Source of the DNA: Haliclystus octoradiatus
Lineage: Eukaryota > Cnidaria > Staurozoa > Stauromedusae > Haliclystidae
Direction: 5' to 3'
Length of the DNA stretch: 64,000 nucleotides
Assembly: GCA_916610825.1 (NCBI GenBank)
Contig: OU744454.1
Span: 14,764,336-14,828,335, forward strand
A program made the translations under genes and the position numbers. The notes below the pieces were generated by a model. That model worked only from the letters and a program-made list of their open reading frames with translations, was not told the origin of the DNA and made no database searches. The stretch's first letter is position 1; each line of letters begins with the position of its first letter. Positions 10,697 to 24,400 of the stretch are shown piece by piece.

Positions 10697-13578
10697 TTAA
10701 AATTCATTTTGTATGTACATCTCAAATGATGTTGACCCGAAATTACCGATCTCCGAATGGTTGGAATAGTCTTCAAGATACCAGAACGAATACGTTGCAT
10801 TATGGATCAATGGGAAATAATCCAATGTCGAAAGGTATTTGGTTGTTGTTCCATCTCCTTCATAATCGGAGAATTGATTGTGATCTACTATGATGCTGCC
10901 ACGGAAGTCTTGCGTGAGAATAATCCAATTTGCGAACGGTTCGTGCCAGTAACAACCGAAAGGCATCGATGGAAACGGTTGACCACACACTATTCCACCA
11001 CTTATATGTCTTAGCGTTATTTTGTACAATCCAGTATCTAAGTTGAACATGAATGTACCAGGCTTTTCGTCTCTTGCTCCAACGGTAATAATTGAGGATA
11101 CTGCCTTTGTGTAATCTGGGATGAGATAAATGTTTTTGATCACATACGTCGTAACTGACTTAGTCGGTCGGAAAACACTCCCCTATATCGGCACTATAGA
11201 AAGACAGTTATCAAGACAGTTATGTAGTTTGGATAAAGAATTGAAATTATAATGAAATCTACTAATTTAAATGAAGCTCAGAATAGCTATGATAGCCATC
11301 ATTCAATTTTCCCATTGGCATCTTTCATATTGTTTTTTAGGTAAGAATTTAAGCATCAGATCTGCTTTGAACTGAAAGTTTACAAAATTCTTTGTCGACG
11401 TCAACGTCTACGATATGTCTCATCGGCAGACTGTACATCCATCTTATTTCATGCTTGTTAACTAATTACCTAAGTAATATTTAAACTTACTTGAAAATAT
11501 GAATTTGTAGCTAGCCTGAAATTAAAAGTACGATATTTACTGTTAATAAATATTATCTTGTAATGAAGTTATCCATGTATATATATGGTATTATAATTAA
11601 ATAGGTTGAAGTGTATGATCTTCAAAGAATATTGGAGGAATTAATTTTTTCGATGTACAAATTTGAGGAATGAAATTTGTCCATTCATGTTTTGCTCATA
11701 ACGATCATATATCAGACTCTATCGCTGGTTTCTGTAATTAATCCAAACGACCATATTTCCACACAAATATAATGAATATAGCAATTCAACGAATAAATGT
11801 TCCAAAGCTCAATCGCCCAAATCTCAAAAATATTTCTTTTCGACATAAATTAGTAAAGTTTCCTATGAATTCCACCAAATATCTGTCTGAGGATACTAAA
11901 ATACGTTGCTCAAAATGTTGTTTACATTTTTGTAGGTGCTGTGCAAATTGAGTTTCTGAAAACAAGTTGTGGCTTTTGTAAATATCAACTTGAAATAGAT
12001 TTATTTTAATGAGCGAATTTATATGATTAAATCAATGTAAAATAAGCTTTCTAATTGCGGAATACTGTTTTTTGACGTTTCCTTAAGAGTCAAGCAACAC
12101 AAACTTATCGAGAAAGTTCTTTTCGCGACCTGAAAATCGTACTATCAAATGAGTAACTAACAAGAAATCACTGACAACAATTACTACAATTTTAAAAGCT
12201 TCCTGAGAAATTTATAGCAAAATGACCTATATAAGTCGCAACGTAAACGACGGCAAAGCTATATTAAGGACCCGATTACACGATACCTTGTTGACAGCAT
12301 AGAGTAGTGACTTTCGTATCGTATCGGGGTTTTAAATACACGACGGCACTTGAATACGATACAATACGCTATGCGTAGCGCAGTGATTATTAATACGCAC
12401 TACAGATCGTAGTAAATATCATTCCGGAATGGTTTTCCTCAGCTACGATAATTAGTTTAATACGATACATCTCACTTTCAAGTTGCATAGCCTCTCAAAT
12501 CATTGAATGATGGTGCTGAATTTTGAAAAGTTTACTATTTACAAAATGAATTGCGAACAACATATGAACATTGATTGTTTATTGATGTTATTCTCCATTT
12601 GGTGTTTGCAGAATAACTTTGAAAAGAGATCTATCGAAGTGTATTCCATTCAAGAACATGTAGGTACCACAGCCAAGCTACGTAATTCTAAACAATAATA
12701 TCACTATATAAAATATCAGTGAGAAAGTTTCTTTAATCGTATAGCACAGTGTCTTACTGTGTCATAGCAACGAACACAGCATGCATTCTACGACGATAAA
12801 ACTTTTCTAGTAAGGTAGAAAAGTCAATACTACAACGTGTAATCGGGGTCTAAAATACGACATGTAACAAAAACATTCAACTTGGTCATAGATGGGAATA
12901 ATTTTTTAACTCCATCCTTGTAATAGAAACTGTGTCGAAATAATAAAGATTGGAACTGATAGCGTAGAAATTGTAACGTAATGCATTATAAACATAATAA
13001 ATATTATAGTTTTAGTTTAAATTTAGACAGAAATACGTTGAAACTCCGTCAGAAAATAGTTGAAACAGGGTCGGAAATTTAATCCAGAACGTCGTATTGT
13101 ATGGAAGTTCGTCCTTCCGTAATAGTTTTCCAAAGTCAGAAACAACGTCGTGTGTTTAGCTGGTATAGGGAAGAAATTGTAATGTAATACTAACCGGCGT
13201 GATATAGATAGTATCTTTCATTTCATCCACTGTTATTAATTGATCCAAACCATTTATCAAATAGAGTTTACAATTCCTATTTCCATTATTGCGTTTATCA
13301 TAAGTAATTGCTTTGCAAAATAAAGTGTGTTTACATTTATGTCGACATATAAAAATCGATTTAACTTTGATATCATCCAAATGATCATTTGAATTGATAG
13401 ATTTGTTTGCGAAGTACCTTCCAGAATATCTGTCTTGCTCGACAGTTGAATTTTTGCAAATACTTGCTGATGTGATATTTGCGTAAGATAGCAATGATAA
13501 TGTGTAGCAAATCACAACAGTTGTGAGAAAATCATATTCAGAGGTTATTATCATCCACATGATTTGACCTCGAGACAT
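10697..13578 (-). CDS. PAN-domain secreted protein, gene B (three exons)
   Basis: Minus-strand exons are 13578-13195, 11515-11491 and 11115-10697, totalling 828 nt (275 aa plus stop). Exon 1 encodes a hydrophobic signal segment (TVVICYTLSLLSYA) and a PAN-like module: I-C-R-H-K-C, F-C-K-A-I-T-Y-D, N-C-K-L-Y. It has NKS and NST glycosylation sequons and ends at a GTTAGT donor. The 25-nt exon 2 encodes A-S-Y-K-F-I-F-S. Exon 3 starts after ATCCCAG and carries MPFGC, DFRGSIIV, FSDYEGDGTTTKYL and YSFWYLEDYSNHSE. It is read complete with no stops or frameshifts. A 583-bp MITE lies in intron 1. The protein is probably secreted, with a disulphide-bonded PAN module that typically binds proteins or carbohydrates; its ligand is unknown. 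Gene B is divergent (head to head) with gene C. The start could also be the downstream Met at residue 8. Confidence 0.75.
11491..11515 (-). CDS. 25-nt microexon of gene B
   Basis: Flanked by an AG acceptor (11517-11516) and a GTAAGT donor (11490-11485). It is the same length and phase (0 in, 1 out) as microexons at 4771-4795, 19681-19705 and 37174-37198. It joins the PAN exon to the C-terminal exon in frame. Confidence 0.7.
12269..12851. mobile_element. MITE with 15-bp terminal inverted repeats
   Basis: The left end GACCCGATTACACG is the inverse of the right end CGTGTAATCGGGGTC. The interior is rich in ATACGAT/GTATCG repeats and has no coding potential. It lies in intron 1 of gene B. The target duplication could not be fixed. 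Confidence 0.55.
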
Positions 13579-14060
13579 TTATCAAATATTATAAATAAGC
13601 AATGCTATCTACGTACACCAAACTCGATTAGCTTACTACATTTCTTAAGTAAGTTTCGAGCAGTTTCGTGTATTATCTTATTTTTCTGCATCAGTATGGT
13701 GTTTTCTATACATAATTTATAATTTTACATTTCTATTGATATTTTAGCATAATCCGAACAATAATGCATTGATTCAATTGATTAAGAATTGTTTTTGCTT
13801 GCCCATTCAAAGAATTGATGTTCATAGAATACACGTTCTAAATACGCTCATTAACTATAGTTACAAATGTAAATAGAGCTTTTCAGATTAATCTAACAAA
13901 AGAAAAAAGTCTTGTTCCACTTTTTTTATTAAGTTTAAATTTAATGTCATCATTTTTTAGTCGGCATGAAATCAAAAGAATATATAGTTATTTACTTCTT
14001 GTATAATGTATATGAAGCTCATAGATTCACAAATACTGCCAATCTGTTGCATCACGAAAG

Positions 14061-14366
14061 ACGGATTAGCTCAGACGGCAGAGCAACCGAACTTCAGATC
14101 GGATCATATCTGATCGACTCGTGGTTCAAATCCCCCGAATATCAACTCAGCCCTGACTTTATCTGAAGCACCATTGTGAGTAGCTGCGGCGCATCGTTGT
14201 GCATTGACAATCGAGACCTATCTGCCATGAAATCTGTTCGGAAATTGATCTGCAGTGTCGCGGCTGAGATCAACAAAGAGCGTTTAAAATCATTGCTCTC
14301 AGCGAAAGAGCCACTCATCTAGAAATAGAGGAGTGGTGCCTTCGGTAGGGCGACACCGTCTACATT
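14061..14366 (+). mobile_element. tRNA-derived SINE, copy 2
   Basis: The tRNA-like head has GGATTAGCTCAGACGGCAGA and GTGGTTCAAATCCC. The body shared with the other copies follows, ending near GCCTTCGGTAGGGCGACACC. A segment present in copies 1 and 3 (ATGGAATGGTCCAGAGGG) is missing here. Confidence 0.72.
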
Positions 14367-17300
14367 ACTATTATTTTACGAAAGACGATTTTCATGAATG
14401 ACGATTTTCGCTTGTAGCCTGTCTTGTACGGCACTTCATTTTTCGAAATCATTGCTGTGGCTGGTCAACCGCCATTTAGTGATCAACAAGGGGGCTCTGA
14501 TAGAATACAATGCCTAAAATTCTTATATTATTAACCCTTTCGTTTCTAATTTCTAAATTATGCTTATTTATGCAAGGTATTACCGGGCATTACAGTCATA
14601 GCACGCTATTACTTTAATTGTACATTAATGAGTTTTGAATAAGTTGTGAACAGCATCATTCATAAAGTACTTATATCAATCAACATTCCCTCGCTCCTTC
14701 AACAACCAGGTCCGGAGAGAGATGACGGAAAGAAATCTGATGGACACTGGACAAAGATTCCCTGCTCTACATGAAAGTATTTGATGTGGCATTTTCATCG
14801 GCCTTGACTCATTTTCTGAAACACACATCAATCGTTAAGCAACAGCAGTCGGAACTGCAGCCCACTCAGCTGGAAAGAAAAAAAGCCAAAATATATTCAT
14901 CCCTGAATGAGAATTACATTTTCCAACAAATTACAGCTGAAACACTATGAACCCTTGGACCCGAAGTTAAAGCTGCAGCGCCAGACGAAGCACGCGATAT
15001 TGGAAATATATCCAGAATGGTTGTTATATATCAAATGTTGTTAATTTCTAAACTATGGGATATCAAAACATCACATCATTACAGTCTCTGAAATTCAATT
15101 AATATTAACTAGTTCAATTGTTCCGTCGAACCCGAGAAGAACTTCCAAAATTAACATTTGTCAACATTGTCTATTCTATATAGAGTTGGGAAACGTTCAT
15201 GAAAATAGTCTGTGAGATTGTTCCACTTTACTATTGCATTTTTCAGTCTTCTATCGTTGAATTATTCCAAATTTTAATTATTTGTTTTTCAGCTTGTTCA
15301 ACAAGTACTCTCTCAATGTTGTTTTAAACAACCGGTATCACAAATGATAGTTACACTGATCATTGCAAAGTTTACCGATCATCTAGAAATGAGCTCATAG
15401 GGGGTAACCCAATTGATGTATAGAGATTGACCCAATTGATCTAATCCGCTGAGAATCAAATTATCAATAGCGGAAGCAAAACGCTTTTACTGGAAACATT
15501 CGATGATTTTGAAATTAGCAGCAAAGTATTGCAGGCATTGTTGAGCAGTTAGTTGAATAAATGTCTGAGGAATAACTCAACACTGAGGAGGGACCGCTTC
15601 GAAAGATGTTTGAAGATCTGCATATAATTTGTGGTAATATTATGGACAACTTGCGAATAAGATCAGATAAGGCGTCAACAGTGATATCAAGAAAGTCTAG
15701 AAATGCCAACCCAGTCTAACGGCGCAGGTTTTTCAGCTAATGTTGCCGATTAAGAACCGTTGCCACATCACTTGCCAAGAACACCCATAAAAACAAGCAA
15801 CGAACTTAAAGGGTCTAACATGAGTCAAGGGAAATTAAAAAAAAACAGTTTTGGCTGTCAGCAAATGTTTGGTATTGCATTGGTATTATATTCGATTGAG
15901 ACAAGACAAGTTTGTGTAGACGATCTGTTCATGATTTAGAACAATTCTATCTCAAAGACTTACATTTTACATGTTCCTGGAGTGTTACGATTGTCCAGTG
16001 CCTAGGACGTGGACTCAATGATAGTATCACTATATTGATGCTAATTGTTTCTGTGTTAAAAATACATTCAGGAGAGTGCCGATTTTTTTTGGTCATGAAC
16101 TGGGATTTGTAAACAATCTTCTTTGATCAAGCTACCAGATTTATTTTGGCCAGTAAATATACATAATTGCTTCCATGCGATCTTGGGGAATCGAATACAT
16201 TGAACACTCAATTCGATAACATCACATAAAATACTTGAAAATGTTTGAATATTTATAAAATTTTAATTGAATTAGTTAATTTGTTCATGTGAATGAGATA
16301 TTTATAATTTCATAGATACTATGGGAGTGACCAATACGCAGAGCCATCTATTTATAAAGAGTTGCGATTCATGTGCTCTATGCTTCCATTGGACAAATAC
16401 CAGTCAAATGGACGCTATTCTCGTTCCGTAAAACCCAGGCTCGCTAAATTTGAAAAAATAAACATGAAAATAATATCATGAAGTCAAAAAACCTCGTTTT
16501 CAATGGGACAACAATGACGATTAGCAAGCCTCAAGACTTTGGGTCCCAAATCCAATAAATAAAGGGCTCTGCTAAAATTTACTGTACCAGTCTATTAACT
16601 ATGAAGATGCTGTGAGAAAAGCTGAATATTACTACTTGTGTAGCAGCTGCTTCTGCTTCTATATAACACTTTTGTTGTGATTCACCGCTTTCTTGTCGAG
16701 AAATCCACCAGTTGAAGAAACTAAAAGCCTGTTAAAATTTACAGTACAACAAAAATAATACAGCAATTGTCTGCATTGATCAGAAGGCTTCTACTCCGAG
16801 CACGTCATGTGATCAAAAGCACGATTCATATTGATTCAACTTGCACCCGGGAAGCTAAAATAAAACCAACCGAGACTAGTTTATTCATTACCCTTCACTC
16901 GTATCTCAACATCACTCGAGAAGGAATTTTGCGACGAAGCATGTTAGACCGTACACGAACCCTTAATTAAAAACCGGATATTGTTATTCATGAATGATGC
17001 AACTTGACTCATTGTAACGCATAACTAATAGATAGTTTCATCATAGAAAAGTATATTTCATTTAGAAACACAAACTGCTCAAGATGGTTGCTCGAAGTTT
17101 CGAGGTTTCTAAGAAGCTGTTTTGGTCCATTGCGTCAGAAATTCAAAGCGGTTTCATAGTTGCTACGTGTTTTCCCCGTCAATAGAATCTGTAGTCTTTG
17201 TAATGGCTTCCTCCAGCTCGTAATTGTTAACTTATCAGCCTGCAGAATGTACGGTCAGCGGACGCTTAATAAATTCCAAATGAAGCTCAAACAAAAGAAC

Positions 17301-18487
17301 AAATTTATGAATGAACATATTTGGTTTGGTGGTTCACAATATCTGAAAGCATAGCTTTTGTTGTTGAAAATAAAGTAAATTTAAATATTGACAACACACT
17401 GTTCAAACAATGCCCACTGGTTAGAGTTCGTACAGTGATCGTTTTTATGTATTCCTGGACTGTCATAGATGCAAAATTTCAATATCGGTGAGTTTGTGTT
17501 CATTAATGTTAATTATGATTTCAATCAATATATAATCGCAATAGGATCATAGTATCTGCATTATTACTTTGTTTTGATAAATACAGCAATTCGGTTGATT
17601 CATTTTCGTTTGTATTCAGCGGTAAGTTTTAATCTCTCACGTGATCAGCAAAGAGGTTCTCATCAGGATATAATACAAAGAACTATTATGTTACTAACAC
17701 GTCCATCTTTAAAGTCTAATTTGTGGCTATTTATGATGAAATCTATTACATTCAGGGAACGACATTACTATGATTGTGCATTAATGAAATTTGATTAAGT
17801 TATCATAAAAGTCCGTTATGTTCCATTCCAGCAGTATTTATAGTTTTCTCACACTCCCTTCCATATATCTTTATTTACATTGCAAGAAGTAGCTGGCAAT
17901 TAATTTTGAATAACTAACAATTAGCCTCTTCGGAATTTAAAAAGTTTCATTGTTCTGAGGTAGGATAAACACAGTAAATTCACTAGAATTATTCCGCGTT
18001 GTTTCCCTAGTGACAGGAGATAACAGGTTTATGGCGAGCAGGTTGCTGACGATTATTACAGCCTTTGTTTAAATCGTTTATTCGCACAAAATATCGATAT
18101 TTAATTTTCCCAGCGCTTTTGCTATATCAGAGTTTACATCAATTACATATCAGAAATAAATTATGTTTAAGGATCTAGCAAAGTAAACTAAAAAAAAAAT
18201 TAACTGAAAATTCGATGACAGTATTACCTTGAATAGCATGTAGTTGGTATTATCATTAATATCGCATTTCATATATAATTTCGATTCTTAAATACTGTAT
18301 CACGACATTTACTTATGAATAAGAAAATAGTTATGACGATAAATTATTTATAAGATACGTCTTTTATAGAGAAAGATAGCGTAACAAGCAAGACAATTGT
18401 ATTCTCTTTATTTCGCATCTGTCGAATTCAGTTAGGCGAACTAGTTTATATGTTGTTGATTTACGTTAAACTGAAAAAACTTGAATT
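14367..18487. other. Intergenic repeats upstream of gene C (first unit of the tandem duplication)
   Basis: No gene was recognised. Blocks here recur downstream in the same order: 15020-15200 matches 27610-27800; 15780-15830 matches 27815-27890 and 31768-31840; 15900-16330 matches 28960-29280; 16600-17560 matches 30680-31760 and 34425-35390; 17930-18487 matches 35400-35980. Open frames here are short and disrupted and look like remains of repeats. Confidence 0.6.
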
Positions 18488-21400
18488 ATGTGGACGACAA
18501 TAATCCATAGAAATGGAGTTTTCATCATCTTTATTCTCACCAGAATACTGCACAACTGTTATGGGAATAACACATCAGAAAGTCTCTGTGGAAATTTAAC
18601 AACAGAGCGGTATTCAGGAAGGTACTTCGCTAACAAATCCATTACCTCGACTGATTTTATGGATTACATCAATGTCAAATCGATCTTCTTCTGTCGACAT
18701 GTTTGTAATCAAACTCTGTTTTGCAAAGCGATTACTTATGATAAACGAAATAATGGAAACAATAATTGTAAACTTTATATGAAAAATGGCTTGGATCGAT
18801 TAATGTCAAATGATGAAGGGAAAGACACCATTTTTATCACACCGGTTAGTAATAATAATTCAATTCCACCATAACATGAATTAACATATTGTATCGGATT
18901 GGTGGTTCAAAAATATCGGGAAGTATAGCTATTGTTGATTCAAGATATACTCGAAACTCTATATGAAACTTGAAATTCCAATATGTCCATCTGACTTCCC
19001 AAATCATATGAATATCAGGTTGCCCAAAGAAAAATGCCATTGTTGATATGTGACGTTTGATCTATGCTATGCATATTTACTATTTATCTGAAAATGTCCG
19101 ATCAGATTGTAAGAGTTAAATCATGCTCTGCTTAGACAACTTTCAGAAGAGATTCGATAAATGATTGATAAAAATACGACCTGATTCAAGATCATCTCTC
19201 CTTTGCAAGCAAGCACGTTTCAATATCACAATTCTCTGAAACTGGGTTTTGTTTATTAATCTTTTTATCATCGGATTGGATTGATCTAATGGCTTTCATC
19301 TGATGATCATGATTTATATTTACTTCACATTTTAATTGTATCTCTTCAACTGTGAATTTGCAATCACAATTCCTGATCGTTTACTGATAACTGTTAAATA
19401 CATACCTAAATTCCAATGAATTTCTTAAGAGAACTTTTAAACATGTCTGATTTAGAATGGAAATGTTATCTTTGAAGGATTTCAGACAAAACTTTTGCAA
19501 TGGAAAAGTTTAAAATGAAGAAGGCTAATATGGGAAATGATTTTCGATCTTAAACCTTTCCGCTTTAACAAGAACTGTATGGATTACTTTTCCTTGTAAC
19601 GTCAGTTATTCAAGTAAAGCACATGCTAGATGCCAGATATTGCTATATGTTTTCAAGGGATATTGTATTTCATATTTCAGGCTAGCTACACATTCACGAT
19701 TTCAAGTAAGTTCAAAATGATCTTATGAATGATGATATATGAAATATGTTGATATATTTTTGTGAATGTATGTTCTTTCTTCTTCGTAATTAACAGTTAA
19801 TAGGAGTTTTGTACAGTTCACTTTAGTTTTTTTTAACTATTTTTTACAGATTATGACAGCAACCTACATGCAGAGTTATGTCCGTTATCTAGAACTTCCA
19901 TTCTTTATCAAACAAAACAATTAGAATATATAACGTAATTAGAGACTAACTAGTTCGATAACTTGTATACGGAATAGAGCTATTTACTCGAAAATGTTTC
20001 TTTTTAATGTAATAAACGACTCAGACGTTTCAACTTCTAATGAATAGGATATAGTGAACAGCACAATGGATTATTATACCCTTGAATGCACACAGTAGAT
20101 GGCAAAAGCCTGTTTGACGAATAACAGGAATTTTTACTTTTCTGTTTGATATATTTGTCACGATTAACCTTTGAGAGGCCAATACAAGTCAGTAAAAGCA
20201 GCTTTATGTGATGTAGTCACCGAATTATAAACATGTAAATACCAACTGTGATTATTGTGTAACTGCTAAAGTCATATGATCTTAATATAGTAATTGTAAT
20301 GGATGTTGAAATATAGTCAGTTCTATTCAGACATAATGCAAGCGTGTTATCTGTCTAGAACGACACCACAAATTGGCGTCCCCGAGTGAAATTTATTATA
20401 AATATACAATATATCATCACTCAATTATCAAATCAACTATTTATCATGGATTTGAAATTAAAGTCACTGAATCTATCAGATCCAGAACGAAAAGAAGCCT
20501 GGTTTACAGCATTTGCAGCCAAAGCTCGAACGAAATCACTCACGGATGATCCTGCCAATAAACGTTATCCGATTACGGATCTGTTCCATTCTCTATGTGG
20601 CGAAGATGCTTTAATAAAATTAGCAAGACTGGTCAGGCCATTGATACTGGCTGATATTCCTTATATAGCGATTGAGGAGAGGAGAAAGCCATGGAATTGG
20701 TACAACCAAAACAGCGTATAATTATCGCTGAAAGAACAAATTTTCTGGCCATCAAACAAATGCCGGACGAATCAGCGGATGAACTCCATATTCGCATAAT
20801 TCATGCAGCAGACAAATGTGACTTCCATAAATTCAAAGATGAAGAAGATCCCAACGAAGAAATGAAAAAGATGGTTTTTTTGAACTCATTTGTTGATGTT
20901 AAACTGCGTAAAGATCTGTTGGATTACATTCGCCTTACACCAACCGCAACGTACGAAGATCTCCGGGAACGTGTGCGGCAATATAACCAAACAACTGCTT
21001 TTGTCAACCGCAACATTTCACTACAACAATTTCAGCCAACAGAATTATCTGGAAATCAAGATGCCATACACAGCACCAAGTCAACACAGGGTAATCAGCG
21101 TGAATGTGGGAATTGTGGCTCTCGTTATCCACCAAGACGATGTCCAGCATACGGTAAAAACGGTTCAGCTTGTGGTATAAGAGGGCATTAGAGTGCCGTT
21201 TGCCGTTCCGCTGGTAAGTCACAATACCATAATAAACAAACGACTTCAAATCATGCCAACCAAAGTCATACCAATTATGCATTAGAGTCATCTGTAGTTG
21301 TACAAAAATCAAATGAAATGGAATCCAATGATTACTTTCTATTGAATATTAATGATGATCAACCAGGAAGTATCAATAGCATGAATGAAGTTATGGAAGA

Positions 21401-24400
21401 TGTTAAATTAAATAATATTACCGTTCCCATACAGCACGACACAGGTGCGTCGTGCACCATTATTTCGACAGCAATCTGGCAAAATCTTGGAAGTCCTGAT
21501 CTATCTGAATCAACCATGAAATTACAATCTTATGACGATCGTGGACTTTTATCGATAGGTGAACTTAAAGCAACAATTGAACGTAATAATACTAATCACA
21601 CTAATAGTTCTTTTACAATGCCCATACAAGTTGTACAATCTTCCCGCCCTTATGGCTTACTAGGTAGAGATATTTTAAATAAAAATACTGTTAATTGTAC
21701 TTGTAGCAATTCGTCCGCAGATTTTCTACCCGTCATCAAGGATGCTATCGCCACGATGAAATTAAAACCCAACGCGACACCAAAATTCCGCCAAGCACGG
21801 CCTGTGCCTTTGCCCTTACAGGATGCTGCTACCCCTGAGCGTGAGCGCTTGCAGGCCATGGGTGTCATAGAACCCATTGAATCAGGTGGGACCGAAAACT
21901 CCTCCCCTATTGTTTGGGTCAAGAAACCGTCTGGAGGTTTACGAATGTGTGTTGATTTGAGCGTGCACATTAACGATAAAATTCTATCAGATGCATATCC
22001 GATTCCAAACATAGAGGGAATTTTAAGCAAAATACATGGTGCAAAATTCTTCGCTAAAATTGATCTAAAATCGGCCTATTGGCAAATTGCTATTGATAAA
22101 ACAGTGCAAGATTTATCCGTGATAAACACTCACAAGGGTCTGTTTCGGATCACGCGATTGCAAATGGGTATGAAAAACAGCGCTGCGATTTTTCAAAACG
22201 TTATTGAAACTGTTCTCAGCGGTCTCAAAGGAATTCTTCCATATCAAGACGACGTGCTAATTTTTGGCAACACTCGCGATTCTTTACAAAAACGTGTTAA
22301 TGCTATCATGGAGCGATTAAACCAGCATCGCCTTTCCATCAACAAAGACAAATGCGTTCAAGAGGTGTCTGAAATTACTTTTTTAGATTTTCGTATCTCA
22401 GCTAAAGGTATCGGACCTGACCCTCGCCTTGTTGAAGAAGTTTTGTCGATTGCCCCTCCTAAAACTAAAAAGGAGGTAGCATCCTTTGTAGGATTAGTTA
22501 ATTTTTTTGGTAGACTTGTGCCTAATTTTGCTGAAAAAATTGCTCCTTTGAATGAGCTCAGAAAACAAGATGTGGATTTTGTTTGGACAATCACAGCGCA
22601 ATTAGCTTTTGACAACTTCAAAAAGACTTGGCCTCCACACCTCTTGTACAACCATACTCGTTAAGCAAAGCAGTCACCTTGACAACTGATGTGTCTGGGA
22701 CAGCTGTTGCCGGTATTTTGACACAAGACGGGCATCCGGTTATTTACGTTTCAAAAACATTAAGTGCTTCAGAACAAAAATATTCTGCCACAGAACGTGA
22801 AGCATTAGCAGTGGTATGGTGCGTAGAACGTCTGCGTCAAGTTTGGTTAGGGCGAAAATTTCTGATCGTCTCCGATCATCAAGCTCTATCTTTTATTTTT
22901 GGTACTCACAAATCAATACCTAAAACAGCCTCAGCACGCCTTTCCAGATGGGCTATTAAACTTATGGCCTTCGATTTCGAACTAAAATAAGAACCTGGTG
23001 CTAACATTACTCATGCAGATGCTTTATCTCGTCTTACTCAAAATACAATTACGCGGGAAGACGTTGTTGCAAGCGTCTCCGTTGCTACTGACTCAGCATT
23101 TTTTGCCCCAATTATTTCAAGCAGTCAAATTGAGGCTTCAATGTCTAACGATCGTGTTGCACAAAGCATCATTAAACGTATTATTTCTGGCTTTTGGTCC
23201 GGTCTATCAGAGGCAGAAAAGGCCTTCTCTCGTGTTAAAGATGAACTTACAGTTCATAACAACCTCATTTATTTTAAATCAACATCATATATCCTAATTA
23301 ATTTGAGATCTGATGTACTCAAAAAGGCGCACAACACCCATGCCAGATTTCATGCTACCAGGTGACTTTTACTCCAGGGTGCATGGTGGCCGGGAATTTT
23401 TAAAGAAGTTGAAAACTTTATTACAAACTGTTCTACCTGTTGTGCGCTACGCCCTCGCTTTCCACAAACAGTCCACACTTGGCCCGAAGCAGCCCCCTGG
23501 GAACGTGTTCACATGGATTTTGCGCATATTTCAGCTATTGGGCCAATTTTAATTGTTGCAGAAGCCGGTAGCGGTTGGATTGAGGCTACCAGATGCCCCA
23601 ATCGGGCCACACCCACTGTTGTTCGCATACTAGCCGATATATTTTCTCGTTTTGGTATCCCTCATAGTTTTGTGTCGGATAATGCGAAAGAGTTTGTTAA
23701 TGAAGAAATTGTGCAGTGGCTTTCTCGTTCAGGGTGCAAGAAAATTGAATCTCCTGTTTATTTCCCACGTGCCAATGGTCTTGCTGAGTGCGCTGTCCAG
23801 ACGGTAAAACGCGGAATGAAGGCTTGGCATAAGGGCTTGCGTGTTTCATTTGACATGTTTCTCTATCGCATTTTAACTGTCCATAATGCCACATCCTTGA
23901 CCAGGGGAAAATCTCCAGCCGAGATACTTTTAGGTAAAAATATTAGAGTCCCGTTTATTACTGATTTCGCAACGGGAGATATTGTAATGTAAGGAAGTTG
24001 AGTATATCCTTCCAAAAGGAAGCAATACGGCATATCTATCGGACAATGGCAATACCGTTCTTGTCTCAAGAAATCAATTCCGATCGACTGGCTCATCAGC
24101 AAACACCGAGTCTGCTGAAACCACACCTGCAGTTAATGAACCAACGAATCAACAACCATTAAGGCGTTCTTCTAGAATAACTGGACTGCCAGATCGTTTA
24201 GGATATAACTAATTTTATTGAAGAATAAACAACAAATCTCTATGTATTAACTAATTAATAATCTCTATTTAATCTATTATTGTCCAGTAAATTATCGTAA
24301 CTTATAACTATCAATTTCATAAACATAATTGACAATACTGTTTTCTCTAAGAAGGGGGAAATGTGACGTAGTCATCGAATTATAAACATGTAAATACCAA

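Noticed and set aside
14063..14130. A functional tRNA gene
   Set aside because: The same head is joined to a shared body at three loci, which marks a SINE. The anticodon arm is atypical and there is no tidy class I fold.
21650..24126. Antisense open frames opposite gag-pol
   Set aside because: They are shadows of the plus-strand pol frames, with low-complexity composition and no domains.
23993..24361. An envelope gene in the Ty3/gypsy element
   Set aside because: After the integrase tail ends at 24212 only about 150 non-coding bases precede the 3' LTR.
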